A stretch of DNA of 39,250 bases from Treponema sp. (GCA_031279555.1 JAITIK010000053.1:1-39250), one strand, 5' to 3'; counted from the stretch's first letter, positions 24,733 to 33,994 are shown. A program made the numbers and translations. Notes: generated by a model not told the origin, from the sequence alone.

Positions 24733-25674
24733 CTAAACTTTTGAAGCGAGGTATTCCAGATAGATTTCCTCTATGGTCCTTTTAGGAGCTTCACTGGCTT
24801 CTTCTATGAAGATGCTCCTGCGGAACAGCGTCTTCTCATACCGCTCAATGAAAAAATCATAAAACCTGCCCGGATCGGCGTTTTTTATGCTGGTGTATGC
24901 GAATTCTATCGCTCCAAAGACTTTTTTTAACTCAATCTCGTTTACAGACTGCATCTTGGCGCGAGACAAACGCTCGCGTTCTCTGACAATATCCTCATAA
25001 GAAAGCCCAAATACAAATTCCAGCAAAGCGTTTATCGTTTCTTTATCATCTCCCTGCTCTTTCAAGAAGTCGTCCCATTCTTTCGGCATTTCCATTGACA
25101 AGCGGATTATTTCGCTGTTGCCATCCATAGTGCCATAGGTAGGCGACGTTTTATCTCTTGCCACCCAAAGTTGTTCCAAATAACCGAAAAAGAAGGCTTT
25201 TTTTATATTCGGACCATTGTCCCATAGAAAAACAAGTTCGTCAGCCAAGCGGTTTTTCACCTCTTTGGAAATAAAATTGTCCCGCAGACAGGAGGAACAC
25301 ACTTTTTCCATTGTAAAAAAAGACGTAATGGTCAGCATGCTGGCCCGAAGCGGAACGCTAAACGCGGAAATATCCTTTACTATCGCAAAAAGAGTCGAAA
25401 AAACATGCAGTTTGGTGACTAAGTAATTACGGAGATTCATCACTCTGGGCGGTATGTGAAGCGTAGTGGACATAAGTATCTTGTTGAGCATGTCAAACGA
25501 TTTGTTTTTTTTCCACCCCCCCTCTATTTCGGGGTGATGCAACATGACCTTTTCCAATGTCTCAAGCCACGCAAGCTCATGTTTTATATGTTCGCTTTCT
25601 TTCAAATGAGTTTCATCAAGATACGCTAAAATTTGAGCGATCAATTCATTTTCATTCTCTTCAGGGACAGGCAT
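24733..25674 (-). CDS. Conserved-looking helical protein of unknown function
   Basis: 313 residues, no signal peptide, largely helical and charged. A CSSC pair (VCSSCLRDNF) near residue 130 could bind metal. No family recognised. The ATG has GGAG 7 nt upstream and a plausible promoter. The spiro-SPASM gene begins 32 nt after its stop, so the three genes are probably one transcript. Confidence 0.7.
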   Translation of the reverse strand: MPVPEENENELIAQILAYLDETHLKESEHIKHELAWLETLEKVMLHHPEIEGGWKKNKSFDMLNKILMSTTLHIPPRVMNLRNYLVTKLHVFSTLFAIVKDISAFSVPLRASMLTITSFFTMEKVCSSCLRDNFISKEVKNRLADELVFLWDNGPNIKKAFFFGYLEQLWVARDKTSPTYGTMDGNSEIIRLSMEMPKEWDDFLKEQGDDKETINALLEFVFGLSYEDIVRERERLSRAKMQSVNEIELKKVFGAIEFAYTSIKNADPGRFYDFFIERYEKTLFRRSIFIEEASEAPKRTIEEIYLEYLASKV

Positions 25675-25692
25675 AATATAACTCCATTATAT

Positions 25693-25720
25693 ATTCTATC
25701 ATAAAATTCAGATAAAGCAA
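25693..25720 (-). promoter_or_regulatory. Candidate promoter for the unknown/spiro-SPASM/GT operon
   Basis: On the minus strand TTGCTT (25720-25715), a 16-nt spacer and TAGAAT (25698-25693), with a start near 25686 just before the GGAG site. Confidence 0.45.
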
Positions 25721-25832
25721 GCGTTTTTCACTGTTTTTTGCCGAAATTTAAAAAGTGGGAGTTGGCCGCAAAAAAAGCGCCACTTCGCCCCCAATCTTTC
25801 CAATCCCAGCCTTTAAGCTTCCTATCTCCATC

Positions 25833-25859
25833 TTGATAAAATTCAGCCTTTTTTATAAT
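25833..25859 (+). promoter_or_regulatory. Candidate pheT promoter
   Basis: TTGATA (25833-25838) and TATAAT (25854-25859) are separated by only 15 nt; TAATAT at 25856 gives 17. The leader to the pheT ATG is about 40 nt. The rest of the 25721-25904 gap holds a loose AAGTGG/CCACTT inverted repeat and no gene. Confidence 0.45.
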
Positions 25860-25904
25860 ATTTGGTACTAAATCTGATCAAAGGAATACTAAGGAAACAA
25901 CTCC

Positions 25905-27662
25905 ATGCCAAAAATCGAAGTGAATGAAGAACTCTTCTGCTCTCTGGCAGGACGCAGATGGAACAACCGCGCTGAATTCGAGGAAGCCCTCACATGCGCG
26001 AAAGCGGAATTGGATGAAGACAGCGACAAAAGCCTAGACGCGGTTGAGCGTACGCTTAAAATAGAATTAAACGATACGAACAGACCCGATCTCTGGGGGA
26101 CCGCCGGTTGCGCCCGTCAGATCCGCATCTATTACGGAAGGGGAAAACGCCCCGAATATCCGTTTTTCTCAACGCCTGGCAATGCCAAGAAGTCAAAATG
26201 GATGGTGAAAGTCGAAAAATCCGTCAAGAACGTACGTCCCTACCTTGCGGGATTCGTCGCAACAGGCAAAGCCGTCACCGACGCTTCGCTCAGGGACATG
26301 ATCCAGACTCAAGAGAAGCTGGCGTGGAATTTCGGGCGCAAGCGCCGCGCCATTTCGATGGGGTTGTATCGCATAGCCATTATCACGTGGCCCATCACTT
26401 ATAAAGGCGTCGATCCCGATTCGGCGTCCTTTACGCCGCTTCAATGGGACTCGCCGCTTACTTTGAGGGAAATCCTCAAACAGCACCCCAAAGGCAAGGA
26501 ATACGCCTTTATTCAGGAGCATGAGCCTATCCACCCGTTGCTCGTTGACGCGAAGGGCGGGATTCTCTCGTATCCGCCCATCATCAATTCGGCTGACATT
26601 GGCGCGGTTCAGGTGGGCGATATGGATCTGTTTGTGGAACTGACCGGCACGGATCAGCCGTCCGTAATTTTGGCGGCTTCCATCATGGCGTGCGACATGG
26701 CGGATCAGGGCTATACCATTGAACCGGTAACTGTCGAATACGGCTATGACACGCCTTTCGGTCGTACGATGACTACGCCCTACTACTTTCAGCAGCCGGT
26801 GTTCTGCTCCCTTGAGCGTATAGAAAAATTTTTGGGTGAAAAACTGAATATGGACGAGTGCATCGCGGCGCTTGAGCGTATGGGTTGCAAGGCTGAAAAG
26901 GCTTGTGATGTTGAGCGCGGCAAAGCTTGCGCGGCTGGCGCCGCCAATGTGGACGGCGTACGGCTCTATCCTCCCGAATACCGCAACGACTTCCTCCACG
27001 CCGCGGATGTCGCCGAAGACGTGATGATAGGACGGGGGCTTGACTCATTCAAGCCTGAACGCCCCAAGGAATTCACAGTGGGGCGGCTTGCTCCCATAAC
27101 GATTTTCAGCAGAAAGGTCAAGGAAATGCTCGTGGGGCTGGGGTATCAGGAGATGATCTACAATTACCTCGGCTCCAGAAAAGATTTTGTGGACAAGGCG
27201 TTGGGCGACGGCAGCCGCATTATTCAAATCGCCAATCCCATGACGGAAAACTACGAGTACGTACGCGATTCGGTTCTCGCGTCCCTTTTGATGAGCGAGT
27301 CCGTGTCGGGCAACGCCGTGTACCCTCATCACATTTTTGAGACCGGCAAGGTGGCGTTCAAAGACCCTTCGGAAAACTACGGTACCGCCACACGGCAGTA
27401 CCTCGGCATGTTGAGCGCGAGCAAAGATGCGAATTTCAACGCCATAGCCGCGCAAATTCAGACGCTTTTCTACTATCTTTCCCGTGAATACACGGTGAAC
27501 GAATCAGCGGACAGCCGCTTTATTTCCGGACGCGCCGCATCGGTCGTGTACCGCGACGAAACCATCGGCGTGTTCGGAGAGATTCACCCGGCTGTACTTG
27601 AAAACTTCGGCGTCATCGTCCCGTGTATCGCCGCGGAAATTGATTTGGACGCGCTGTTGTAA
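25905..27662 (+). CDS. pheT: Phenylalanine--tRNA ligase beta subunit, archaeal/eukaryal type
   Basis: 585 residues, much shorter than the ~800-residue bacterial form, lacking the N-terminal tRNA-binding OB fold and C-terminal FDX-ACB domain. It shows KIELNDTNRPDLWG, PYLAGFVATG and YPPEYRNDFLHAADVAEDVMIGRG, the archaeal/eukaryal PheT pattern. Spirochaetes are known to have this type. AAGGA 9 nt upstream supports the start. pheS is not adjacent, so the alpha subunit must be elsewhere. Only complete plus-strand gene in the window. Confidence 0.95.
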   Translation: MPKIEVNEELFCSLAGRRWNNRAEFEEALTCAKAELDEDSDKSLDAVERTLKIELNDTNRPDLWGTAGCARQIRIYYGRGKRPEYPFFSTPGNAKKSKWMVKVEKSVKNVRPYLAGFVATGKAVTDASLRDMIQTQEKLAWNFGRKRRAISMGLYRIAIITWPITYKGVDPDSASFTPLQWDSPLTLREILKQHPKGKEYAFIQEHEPIHPLLVDAKGGILSYPPIINSADIGAVQVGDMDLFVELTGTDQPSVILAASIMACDMADQGYTIEPVTVEYGYDTPFGRTMTTPYYFQQPVFCSLERIEKFLGEKLNMDECIAALERMGCKAEKACDVERGKACAAGAANVDGVRLYPPEYRNDFLHAADVAEDVMIGRGLDSFKPERPKEFTVGRLAPITIFSRKVKEMLVGLGYQEMIYNYLGSRKDFVDKALGDGSRIIQIANPMTENYEYVRDSVLASLLMSESVSGNAVYPHHIFETGKVAFKDPSENYGTATRQYLGMLSASKDANFNAIAAQIQTLFYYLSREYTVNESADSRFISGRAASVVYRDETIGVFGEIHPAVLENFGVIVPCIAAEIDLDALL

Positions 27663-27689
27663 TCTCTTTCCCGCCCTGTCGCTCCTAGG

Positions 27690-29282
27690 TTACGGGTTCG
27701 GCGTATCCAAACGCGCCGTTCTCCGCCCGATCATCCGCAACAGGGCGTATACTTGTTCGTCCTTCGTAATGACAAGAAGCGCCAAGCCTGCGGAAAAATA
27801 CAGCGTTGCGGTGATGACAAGGGGAACGCCGTAGTGGATAAAGCGGTTGTACCGGGCGAATAGATCGAGGAGCAGGGGATTGAGAAACAGAAGCGGCATT
27901 ATAAGCGCGGCTGAGAAACAGCACATCTTGAAAACATAGAGAAATGTCGTCCAAACCGTCCGCTTAATATTGACAAGAGGATTATTCTTTAGAAATACGA
28001 GAAGCAGAAGAGTGTTGATCGCGCTCGCTATGGTGAGGGCAAGCGCGACGCCGGCTCCGCGCATGGGGCGGACAAGCGCGGCCGCAAACGCCATATTGAC
28101 CGCAAAGGAAATAATTCCCGCAATGGTCGGGGATTTTGAGTCGCTCTGGGCGTAAAACGCGGGCGCAAGAATGCGGTTTAAGGCGATGAAGAGAAGCGCA
28201 GGTATGTGAAACGCGAACGCCGTTTTGGTTAGCGCCACCGACGTTTCGGTGAAACTCCTGCCTTGAAAGAGAAGGCGTATGAGGCTTTCGCCTTGCGCCA
28301 AGGCGAAAAACGTGATGGGAATGGTGATGAACGCGATGATGTGCATGGCGGACTTCAGCCGGTCGTTGTAACAGTCCCAGTTTCCTGATTTCGCGTGTTC
28401 CGAGAGGTCGGGCAACAGTACCGTGCTGATGGACACGGCGAATACGCCGAGGATCAACTCCTGCAAGCGCAACGAGTATTGGAGGCTTGACACCACGCCT
28501 TCCCCCGCGTTGCCGGCAAGGGCTGTGGACACCAAGTCGTTGAGTTGGTACGCCGCCATGCCTATAATAGTTGGTCCCACGAGCTTCAGGACGGTCTTTG
28601 TTCCCGGATGATTGACAGCCTTTTTCAGCCCCGTAAAAAAGAAGGCGAACCCACGTTTGATGACAAAGGGGACTTGCATTGCGGATTCCAAAAAACCGCC
28701 CAGAAGAATTCCCACAGCCATTGCCCGCGCCGGATTGCCAGCGACATCTTTGAGCGCATACGCGCACACGATGACGGCGATATTGAGCAAGATGGGCGCA
28801 AAACCAGAGGGTGTAAAACAGTTGACGCTGTTCAAAATGCCTTGAAACAGGGCCGCTATGGAAACAAACGCCAAAAAAGGAAACATGACGCGGGTGAGCA
28901 GTACGGTTTCATTAAATTCTTCAAGCCCAAAGAGTTTTATGATAAGGGGCGCGGCCAAAATTCCCACCGCAACCGCCAGAGAGACGAAAAAACTCAAAAA
29001 CGTAAGGATACAACAGAGAAATTCCTGTACCTCCGGCTTGCTTTTTTGCAGCAGATATTCCTTGAATGTGGGGATGAACGCGACCGATATGGAGCCTTCC
29101 GCAAAAAGACGGCGGAAAAGATTCGGCACCATGAAAGCCACCGAAAAAGCGTCTGATAGGGCGGATGTTCCAAGCAGACTCGCCTTGGTCATCTCCCGCA
29201 ACAACCCTAAAATTCTTGAAAGGAACGTCAAAAGAGAGAGAGTTGAACCGTGTTTCAACAAAGACCGTGATGTCAAAGCCAT
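27690..29282 (-). CDS. murJ: Lipid II flippase MurJ
   Basis: About 530 residues from the ATG at 29282; the track starts six codons earlier at a TTG. MurJ/MviN pattern with ~14 hydrophobic segments, the N-terminal LSRILGLLREMTKASLLGTSALSDAFSVAFMVPNLFRRLFAEGSISVAFIPTF and many conserved charged residues. Flips the peptidoglycan precursor to the periplasm. Convergent with pheT, with only 27 nt between stops and no visible terminator. Confidence 0.95.
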   Translation of the reverse strand: MALTSRSLLKHGSTLSLLTFLSRILGLLREMTKASLLGTSALSDAFSVAFMVPNLFRRLFAEGSISVAFIPTFKEYLLQKSKPEVQEFLCCILTFLSFFVSLAVAVGILAAPLIIKLFGLEEFNETVLLTRVMFPFLAFVSIAALFQGILNSVNCFTPSGFAPILLNIAVIVCAYALKDVAGNPARAMAVGILLGGFLESAMQVPFVIKRGFAFFFTGLKKAVNHPGTKTVLKLVGPTIIGMAAYQLNDLVSTALAGNAGEGVVSSLQYSLRLQELILGVFAVSISTVLLPDLSEHAKSGNWDCYNDRLKSAMHIIAFITIPITFFALAQGESLIRLLFQGRSFTETSVALTKTAFAFHIPALLFIALNRILAPAFYAQSDSKSPTIAGIISFAVNMAFAAALVRPMRGAGVALALTIASAINTLLLLVFLKNNPLVNIKRTVWTTFLYVFKMCCFSAALIMPLLFLNPLLLDLFARYNRFIHYGVPLVITATLYFSAGLALLVITKDEQVYALLRMIGRRTARLDTPNP

Positions 29283-29423
29283 ATTATAACCATAACGCAA
29301 CAGAGTTTTTTTTTCAATGGAAGACGGGATATAAATCGCAGACGCCGCGCCTTACTCGAAACAGGATGTGATATGGAAGTGATATTACCCGTTTTAGCCC
29401 AACAGCCGCAGGCAAACCGTAAG

Positions 29424-29456
29424 TCCGCTCCAAAATCAACTGAATTTTGGAGCGGA
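29424..29456. repeat. 13-bp perfect inverted repeat between murJ and tRNA-Val
   Basis: TCCGCTCCAAAAT (29424-29436) pairs with ATTTTGGAGCGGA (29444-29456) around the loop CAACTGA. It lies 25 nt past the tRNA 3' end. No T-run follows on the minus strand. The central 19 nt match the repeat at 2784-2816 except for purine/purine and pyrimidine/pyrimidine changes. May serve as a tRNA 3' terminator or be a mobile repeat. Confidence 0.65.
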
Positions 29457-29480
29457 TGCATATAATGAAATACAACTCTA

Positions 29481-29554
29481 TGGGCGATACAAGAATCGAA
29501 CTTGTGACCTTCGGCGTGTCATACCGACGCTCTAACCAACTGAGCTAACCGCCC
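29481..29554 (-). tRNA. tRNA-Val (GAC)
   Basis: The reverse complement folds as a full cloverleaf: acceptor GGGCGGU/AUCGCCC, D-arm GCUC...GAGC, anticodon loop AUGACAC giving GAC, T-arm ACAAG-UUCGAUU-CUUGU and discriminator A. No CCA is encoded. GAC decodes the valine codons GUC and GUU. Confidence 0.96.
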
Positions 29555-29571
29555 GACCATAAATGATAAAA

Positions 29572-29600
29572 ATAATACTACATTTTTAATTTAATGTCAA
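29572..29600 (-). promoter_or_regulatory. tRNA-Val promoter
   Basis: On the minus strand a perfect TTGACA (29600-29595), a 17-nt spacer and TATTAT (29577-29572), 17 nt before the tRNA 5' end. The -35 lies inside the inverted repeat at 29591-29620. Confidence 0.8.
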
Positions 29601-29620
29601 CCTCAAAAGGTTGACATTAA
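29591..29620. repeat. 13-bp perfect inverted repeat between cheX and tRNA-Val
   Basis: TTAATGTCAACCT and AGGTTGACATTAA arms with a CAAA loop begin 1 nt after the cheX stop. Could end the che transcript, though it is AT-rich and lacks a T-run on the minus strand. It also carries the tRNA promoter -35. Confidence 0.65.
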
Positions 29621-29621
29621 A

Positions 29622-30122
29622 TTATGATCGCTCTCGGATGACAACGTTAATCTCGATCTTTCCCTTTGTTTTTCCATCCGTACCGAATTCCATGGGAACA
29701 ATCAACGCTTCAACATCAAGGTTGTTCGAGATTTCCATGTTTTCACCGGTAAAGAGGGCGGGCGGGGTAAGATCGAACTTGAATCCCAAATCATGTAGCT
29801 TGGTAACAGCCTGTGCGGTGATCATATTTGCAAGCTCGGTAATAGTAGCTTTAACCATCTCATCAATAGCGACGAACTCTTCGCCATTCATATTGCTTGC
29901 GACAAATAAAGCCGTCTTTTTAGACATGTCAAACAACACGCGTCCTTCCACATCGCCTGCCAAGCCTACCAAAGCCGCAACACCCATAATAGACATATTC
30001 GATGATTTCAAGTATAGATCGCCGCGTTTAACACCCACAACCTCTCCTCCCATCAAGTTGAGAACCTCTTTAAGAACATTAAAAGCTGCTTCGACAAAAG
30101 GGTTAATATATTCAACTCTCAT
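29622..30122 (-). CDS. cheX: CheY-P phosphatase CheX
   Basis: 166 residues. The CheX/CheC/FliY-type phosphatase motif ExxN is visible in ITELANMITAQAV near residue 97, with GLAGDVEGRVLFDMS before it. Dephosphorylates CheY-P in spirochaete chemotaxis. AGGAG 5-6 nt upstream of the ATG. Follows cheW by 104 nt. In T. pallidum cheY comes next; here tRNA-Val does. Confidence 0.93.
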   Translation of the reverse strand: MRVEYINPFVEAAFNVLKEVLNLMGGEVVGVKRGDLYLKSSNMSIMGVAALVGLAGDVEGRVLFDMSKKTALFVASNMNGEEFVAIDEMVKATITELANMITAQAVTKLHDLGFKFDLTPPALFTGENMEISNNLDVEALIVPMEFGTDGKTKGKIEINVVIRERS

Positions 30123-30155
30123 ACAAACTCCTATTTACAAACGGCAACCGCTCCC

Positions 30156-30169
30156 CGTCGGCGCCGACG
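30156..30169. repeat. 14-nt perfect palindrome in the cheW-cheX gap
   Basis: CGTCGGCGCCGACG reads the same on both strands, 34 nt upstream of the cheX start. Could fold in the mRNA or bind a dimeric regulator. Confidence 0.35.
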
Positions 30170-30226
30170 CTTACATTTATCAAACATTAACGCAACGCGC
30201 TCATAAAGATTCCTGCGCGTCGCTCC

Positions 30227-31567
30227 CTATCCGTTATACATAAACACGGAAAGAGGAGATTCACCAATAGAACGCCAATTAGTATCGGCTATAACCTCAT
30301 TTTTACCTATCATGACCACGCCGGTCTTTTTGAGCTTTTCACCAAAAAAGGAAATCAGCTTGCTTTGCTCCGCTACAGGCAGGTACGATAAAAGATCCCG
30401 TATCAATACAATATCCAAATCCGGCAACTGCGACTCATTCAAAATATCATGGTATTCAAACACAATTGAATCCTTGATTACCGGCTTGAAAACATATCCG
30501 CTCTTTCCATTTAACATAAATGAACGGCAGTATTCCGGCGTTTCGTTTAAGTCAAAACTCATATTTGGGGCGTTCGATATCGCTAAAATATCATTGTCAC
30601 TCGCCCAAATCTTGATGCGCGCATCAGGATACCGGATTTTAAGCAAGCAAGCGAATGAATACGTTTCATACCCCTTGCCGCATCCGGGATTCCACACCTG
30701 AATATTGTTTGACGGCATATTGGGCAACAGTTTCTGAACTATGCCGACGTATTCATCATCCCAAAACTTTCCGGTACAGGGAGATGGAAACTCCGCCAGA
30801 AATTCTTCCGCATCAGAACCGTTTTTAAGTTGGATATTCGCTTCCTGATGAGTCGCGCTCCAATCAATGAACCTTTTATGCACCCATGCGTCATTTATAC
30901 CACTTGCGTAAAAATGTTTCAAGGCCGCAAGGCTTTCTTTAATAAACTCAAACGCGGTGTCCGCAGCCGCCCCCTTTTGTTCAGGCCGCTGCGTTGCGGC
31001 GGAGGGCAAAGGCACAAAATTCTCGGTTGTATTTTCCTGTATGGGCATCCGTCCTTTTTGCTTGTCATCTTCATGCTGGCTGAAGATTCGAATGACATCA
31101 AGAATAACATAGAGGTTCCCGCCTTTCTCCACAACGCCGCTGATATACTTGATATTAATATCCCCGAATATGGGATGAGGCGGTTGCACGGAAGATGAAT
31201 TGATACCAATCACCCTATCAATTTTGTCAACAACCGTCCCATATACCCTGTCTCCAATGCGAAGAATGAGCATGTTTTCGAGTCCATCCGCTTTCTTCTC
31301 CTGCGGCAAGTGGAAAAACGAACGCAAATCTATAATCGGAATAATATCGCCCCGAAGATTGTACACGCCTTTGACAAAGGATGCCGCGTTCGGTACATAA
31401 GTAAATTTATCAGCCTTTGCGATTTCCTTGACATTCATAATGTCAACCCCATAATCTTTTCCACCAAGAGAAAAGGTTATGATCTTAAAATCCACCGTTT
31501 CAGCCCGCTCTTTTTGAATCTGTAGGTTGGCGTTTACTTCCGCTAAATCTTTGATTTCTGTTGCCAT
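30227..31567 (-). CDS. cheW: CheW adaptor fused to a CheR-like domain
   Basis: 446 residues, about three times a normal CheW. Residues ~25-170 are a CheW domain (KIITFSLGGKDYGVDIMNVKEI, VYNLRGDIIPIIDLR), linking CheA to receptors. After a linker, residues ~215-446 resemble the SAM-binding C-terminal domain of CheR (VWNPGCGKGYETYSFACLL, IVLIRDLLSYLPVAEQ). The CheR motif CRNVLIYF appears here as IRDLLSYL, and the CheR N-terminal receptor-binding helical domain is missing, so methyltransferase activity is doubtful. This fusion is known in treponemes. Follows cheA by 15 nt. Confidence 0.93.
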   Translation of the reverse strand: MATEIKDLAEVNANLQIQKERAETVDFKIITFSLGGKDYGVDIMNVKEIAKADKFTYVPNAASFVKGVYNLRGDIIPIIDLRSFFHLPQEKKADGLENMLILRIGDRVYGTVVDKIDRVIGINSSSVQPPHPIFGDINIKYISGVVEKGGNLYVILDVIRIFSQHEDDKQKGRMPIQENTTENFVPLPSAATQRPEQKGAAADTAFEFIKESLAALKHFYASGINDAWVHKRFIDWSATHQEANIQLKNGSDAEEFLAEFPSPCTGKFWDDEYVGIVQKLLPNMPSNNIQVWNPGCGKGYETYSFACLLKIRYPDARIKIWASDNDILAISNAPNMSFDLNETPEYCRSFMLNGKSGYVFKPVIKDSIVFEYHDILNESQLPDLDIVLIRDLLSYLPVAEQSKLISFFGEKLKKTGVVMIGKNEVIADTNWRSIGESPLSVFMYNG

Positions 31568-31582
31568 AACATCCTCTTTCCC

Positions 31583-33988
31583 TTACCTCATTGACGCTTC
31601 GCGTATCTGCCGCTGTTCCAATTCCTTGCGCAATCCAAGCTCCAGAAGTTGGCTGACATCAATGATGAGCGAAACGGAACCGTCTCCCAAAATAGATGCG
31701 CCCGCAATGCCGGGTGAATTGGTAAATTGATCGCGCAATGGCTTGATGACTACGTCTTCCTCACCAATGAGGCTGTCCACCATAAAACCCATTTTCTTTT
31801 CCGCAGTGCCAACAATGACGATGAAGTTGTACTCTTGTTTTTCCTCGGTTTTAATGCCGAAGAGCCGATTCAAACGGAGCAATGACACTACATCGTTACG
31901 GATATTGAACACCTCGTAGTTGTCGATCATCTTGACGTCTTCCGGTTTTATACGCAGGCTTTCGATAACGCTGGCAATGGGAATGGAATAAATTTCCGTG
32001 CCGACGCGCACCAACAACCCTTGAATAATAGCCAACGTAAGCGGCAGTTTGATGATGAACTTGGTGCCTTTGCCGCGGTCGGAACTGACAGTCACGCTGC
32101 CGTTGAGTTTTTCAATGGAGCGGCGCACCACATCAAGACCTACGCCGCGTCCTGATATGGAGGTGATGGATTTCGCCGTAGAGAATCCTGGTTCAAAAAT
32201 CAAATTAAAGGCTTCCACGTCGGTCAGCATCTTGTTCGGATTGATAAGCCCTCTCTCAATAGCTTTCGCCTTAACCCCCTCAACGTCAATGCCTTTTCCA
32301 TCATCGGCAATTTCAATGACAATCATGTTGCCTTCGTTGGTCGCCTTGAGAAGCACCATGCCTTCTTCAGGTTTGCCCGCCGCTATGCGTTCCGCAGGCG
32401 CTTCAATGCCGTGATCTATAGAATTGCGCACCGAGTGCATGATCGGGTCGAGGAGATCCTCAACCACGGACTTGTCAAGCTCGGTCTCTTCGCCCTCAAT
32501 AACCAAGTTTATCTTTTTGTTGAGAGATTTGGAAAGGTCGCGTACAAGACGCGGGAACCGGCTGAATATCTGGCTGATGGGAACCATGCGGATACGCATG
32601 ACGCCTTCCTGCAATTCACCGGTGATGCGTCCGAGATTTTGAGATGTCGAGCGAAATTTGGCGATGTTAGTCTTGACCGAAGCTTCAAAGCTGTCAAACA
32701 ATGTGAAGGTGTCGCCGTATTCTTCGTTGATTTCTTTGCGAATATCTTTAACCGTTTTTCCGCCATCTTGTATGCTTTCGAGATAACCGGGCAGCCTATC
32801 GAAGAGGCTCTTAATCTTGTCGCGGTACGTACTTTCCAAAACGTGCAGTTCCGTGAGGAGTTCATTAAACTGATTGTTGATCTGGTTGAACGTAGCCTTA
32901 GTGATGACTGTTTCGGAAACGAGGTTGAGCAGATCGTCGATACGCTTGGAGTCCACCCGAAGTATCGAACCCGCTTCTTTGCCGGCTTTCTTCGCATCCG
33001 CAGACGCGGCTGACGACTGGGCGGACGCCGCGGAAAGGGCGTCCCCCCCTTGGGGCTGGGATTCCACCGCTACGGAAGCGGCGGCCGCCGGCTGAGGCGC
33101 CGCCTGCGCGGGAATAGGAACGGACGCCGCAGGTTGGGGCGCGAAATCCAGCGGCTCCGACAATACGGCAATATCGTTGATATTGGTAACTTTGGCGTCG
33201 AGCGTTACATCGGGAAGGATGACGTAACGTCTCAAATCTTCAGGTTTTTTATTGGTTGAGACATAGTAATCAACAACCTGAAAGAAATTATCTTCATAAA
33301 GAGCTTCAAAATCAGGAACAGTTTTAAGAATGGTTCCATAACTTTTGAGCACCGCGTATATTTGAATTCCGCCTACGGTGTTCATCACGCTTCTTTCGTC
33401 AAATCTAACGGATACACGGAAAATCGGAAGATTCCCTTCCGCAGATTCCTTGATTTCGTTAAGATCATCTTCTGTAAGCGTGAAAGGTTTCAACCCTACA
33501 ACCGCAGAAGTCGCAACCGGTACGCGCGCGGCGACAGCGCGAGCCGGAAAAGGCGCCGCAATTGGCTTCGGCGCCGCCTCTCCTGTTTTACTCTTGGGTA
33601 TCAGAGCCTCAAGCTTTCCTTCTATAGCTGAAGTGTTTTCCCGATACACAGAGCCATTCATCCGTTGCGCGAGCATCGCCTTGATAACATCAATAGCCGT
33701 AAGGAGCGTATCGACAACTTCTTCCCTGACCTGAAGATGATCTGAGCGAATGGCGTCCAGCACATCTTCAACCATATGGGTAAAGTGCGAAAGCTCCATG
33801 AATTCAACGGTTGCGGAACCGCCCTTCAACGTATGAGCGGCGCGGAAAATTTCGTCAACCGCATCTTTATTGGCGCCTTCATTTTCGATGATTAGAATGT
33901 TTTGCTCTAGTGTATCAACCTGCATTTGAGCTTCACTAAAGAAATCCTTGAGAAGTTCCTCATTATTAGGGTCAAGATAATCACTCAT
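31583..33988 (-). CDS. cheA: Chemotaxis histidine kinase CheA
   Basis: 801 residues. P1 phosphotransfer domain with H52 in RAAHTLKGGSA; a CheY-binding P2-like part (~175-285); a low-complexity Ala/Pro/Gln linker (~290-345); P3 dimerisation (RVDSKRIDDLLNLVSETVI); P4 ATPase with N box SVRNSIDHGIE, G1 IADDGKGID and FEPGFSTAKSITSISGRGVGLDVV; P5 CheW-like end. Drives chemotaxis by phosphorylating CheY. No Shine-Dalgarno at the ATG; a promoter -10 lies 6 nt before it. Confidence 0.97.
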   Translation of the reverse strand: MSDYLDPNNEELLKDFFSEAQMQVDTLEQNILIIENEGANKDAVDEIFRAAHTLKGGSATVEFMELSHFTHMVEDVLDAIRSDHLQVREEVVDTLLTAIDVIKAMLAQRMNGSVYRENTSAIEGKLEALIPKSKTGEAAPKPIAAPFPARAVAARVPVATSAVVGLKPFTLTEDDLNEIKESAEGNLPIFRVSVRFDERSVMNTVGGIQIYAVLKSYGTILKTVPDFEALYEDNFFQVVDYYVSTNKKPEDLRRYVILPDVTLDAKVTNINDIAVLSEPLDFAPQPAASVPIPAQAAPQPAAAASVAVESQPQGGDALSAASAQSSAASADAKKAGKEAGSILRVDSKRIDDLLNLVSETVITKATFNQINNQFNELLTELHVLESTYRDKIKSLFDRLPGYLESIQDGGKTVKDIRKEINEEYGDTFTLFDSFEASVKTNIAKFRSTSQNLGRITGELQEGVMRIRMVPISQIFSRFPRLVRDLSKSLNKKINLVIEGEETELDKSVVEDLLDPIMHSVRNSIDHGIEAPAERIAAGKPEEGMVLLKATNEGNMIVIEIADDGKGIDVEGVKAKAIERGLINPNKMLTDVEAFNLIFEPGFSTAKSITSISGRGVGLDVVRRSIEKLNGSVTVSSDRGKGTKFIIKLPLTLAIIQGLLVRVGTEIYSIPIASVIESLRIKPEDVKMIDNYEVFNIRNDVVSLLRLNRLFGIKTEEKQEYNFIVIVGTAEKKMGFMVDSLIGEEDVVIKPLRDQFTNSPGIAGASILGDGSVSLIIDVSQLLELGLRKELEQRQIREASMR

Positions 33989-33994
33989 ACCACT

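Noticed and set aside
26193-26999. 268-residue minus-strand ORF
   Set aside because: Shadow of pheT.
27982-28767. 261-residue minus-strand ORF rich in Arg and His
   Set aside because: Alternative frame of murJ.
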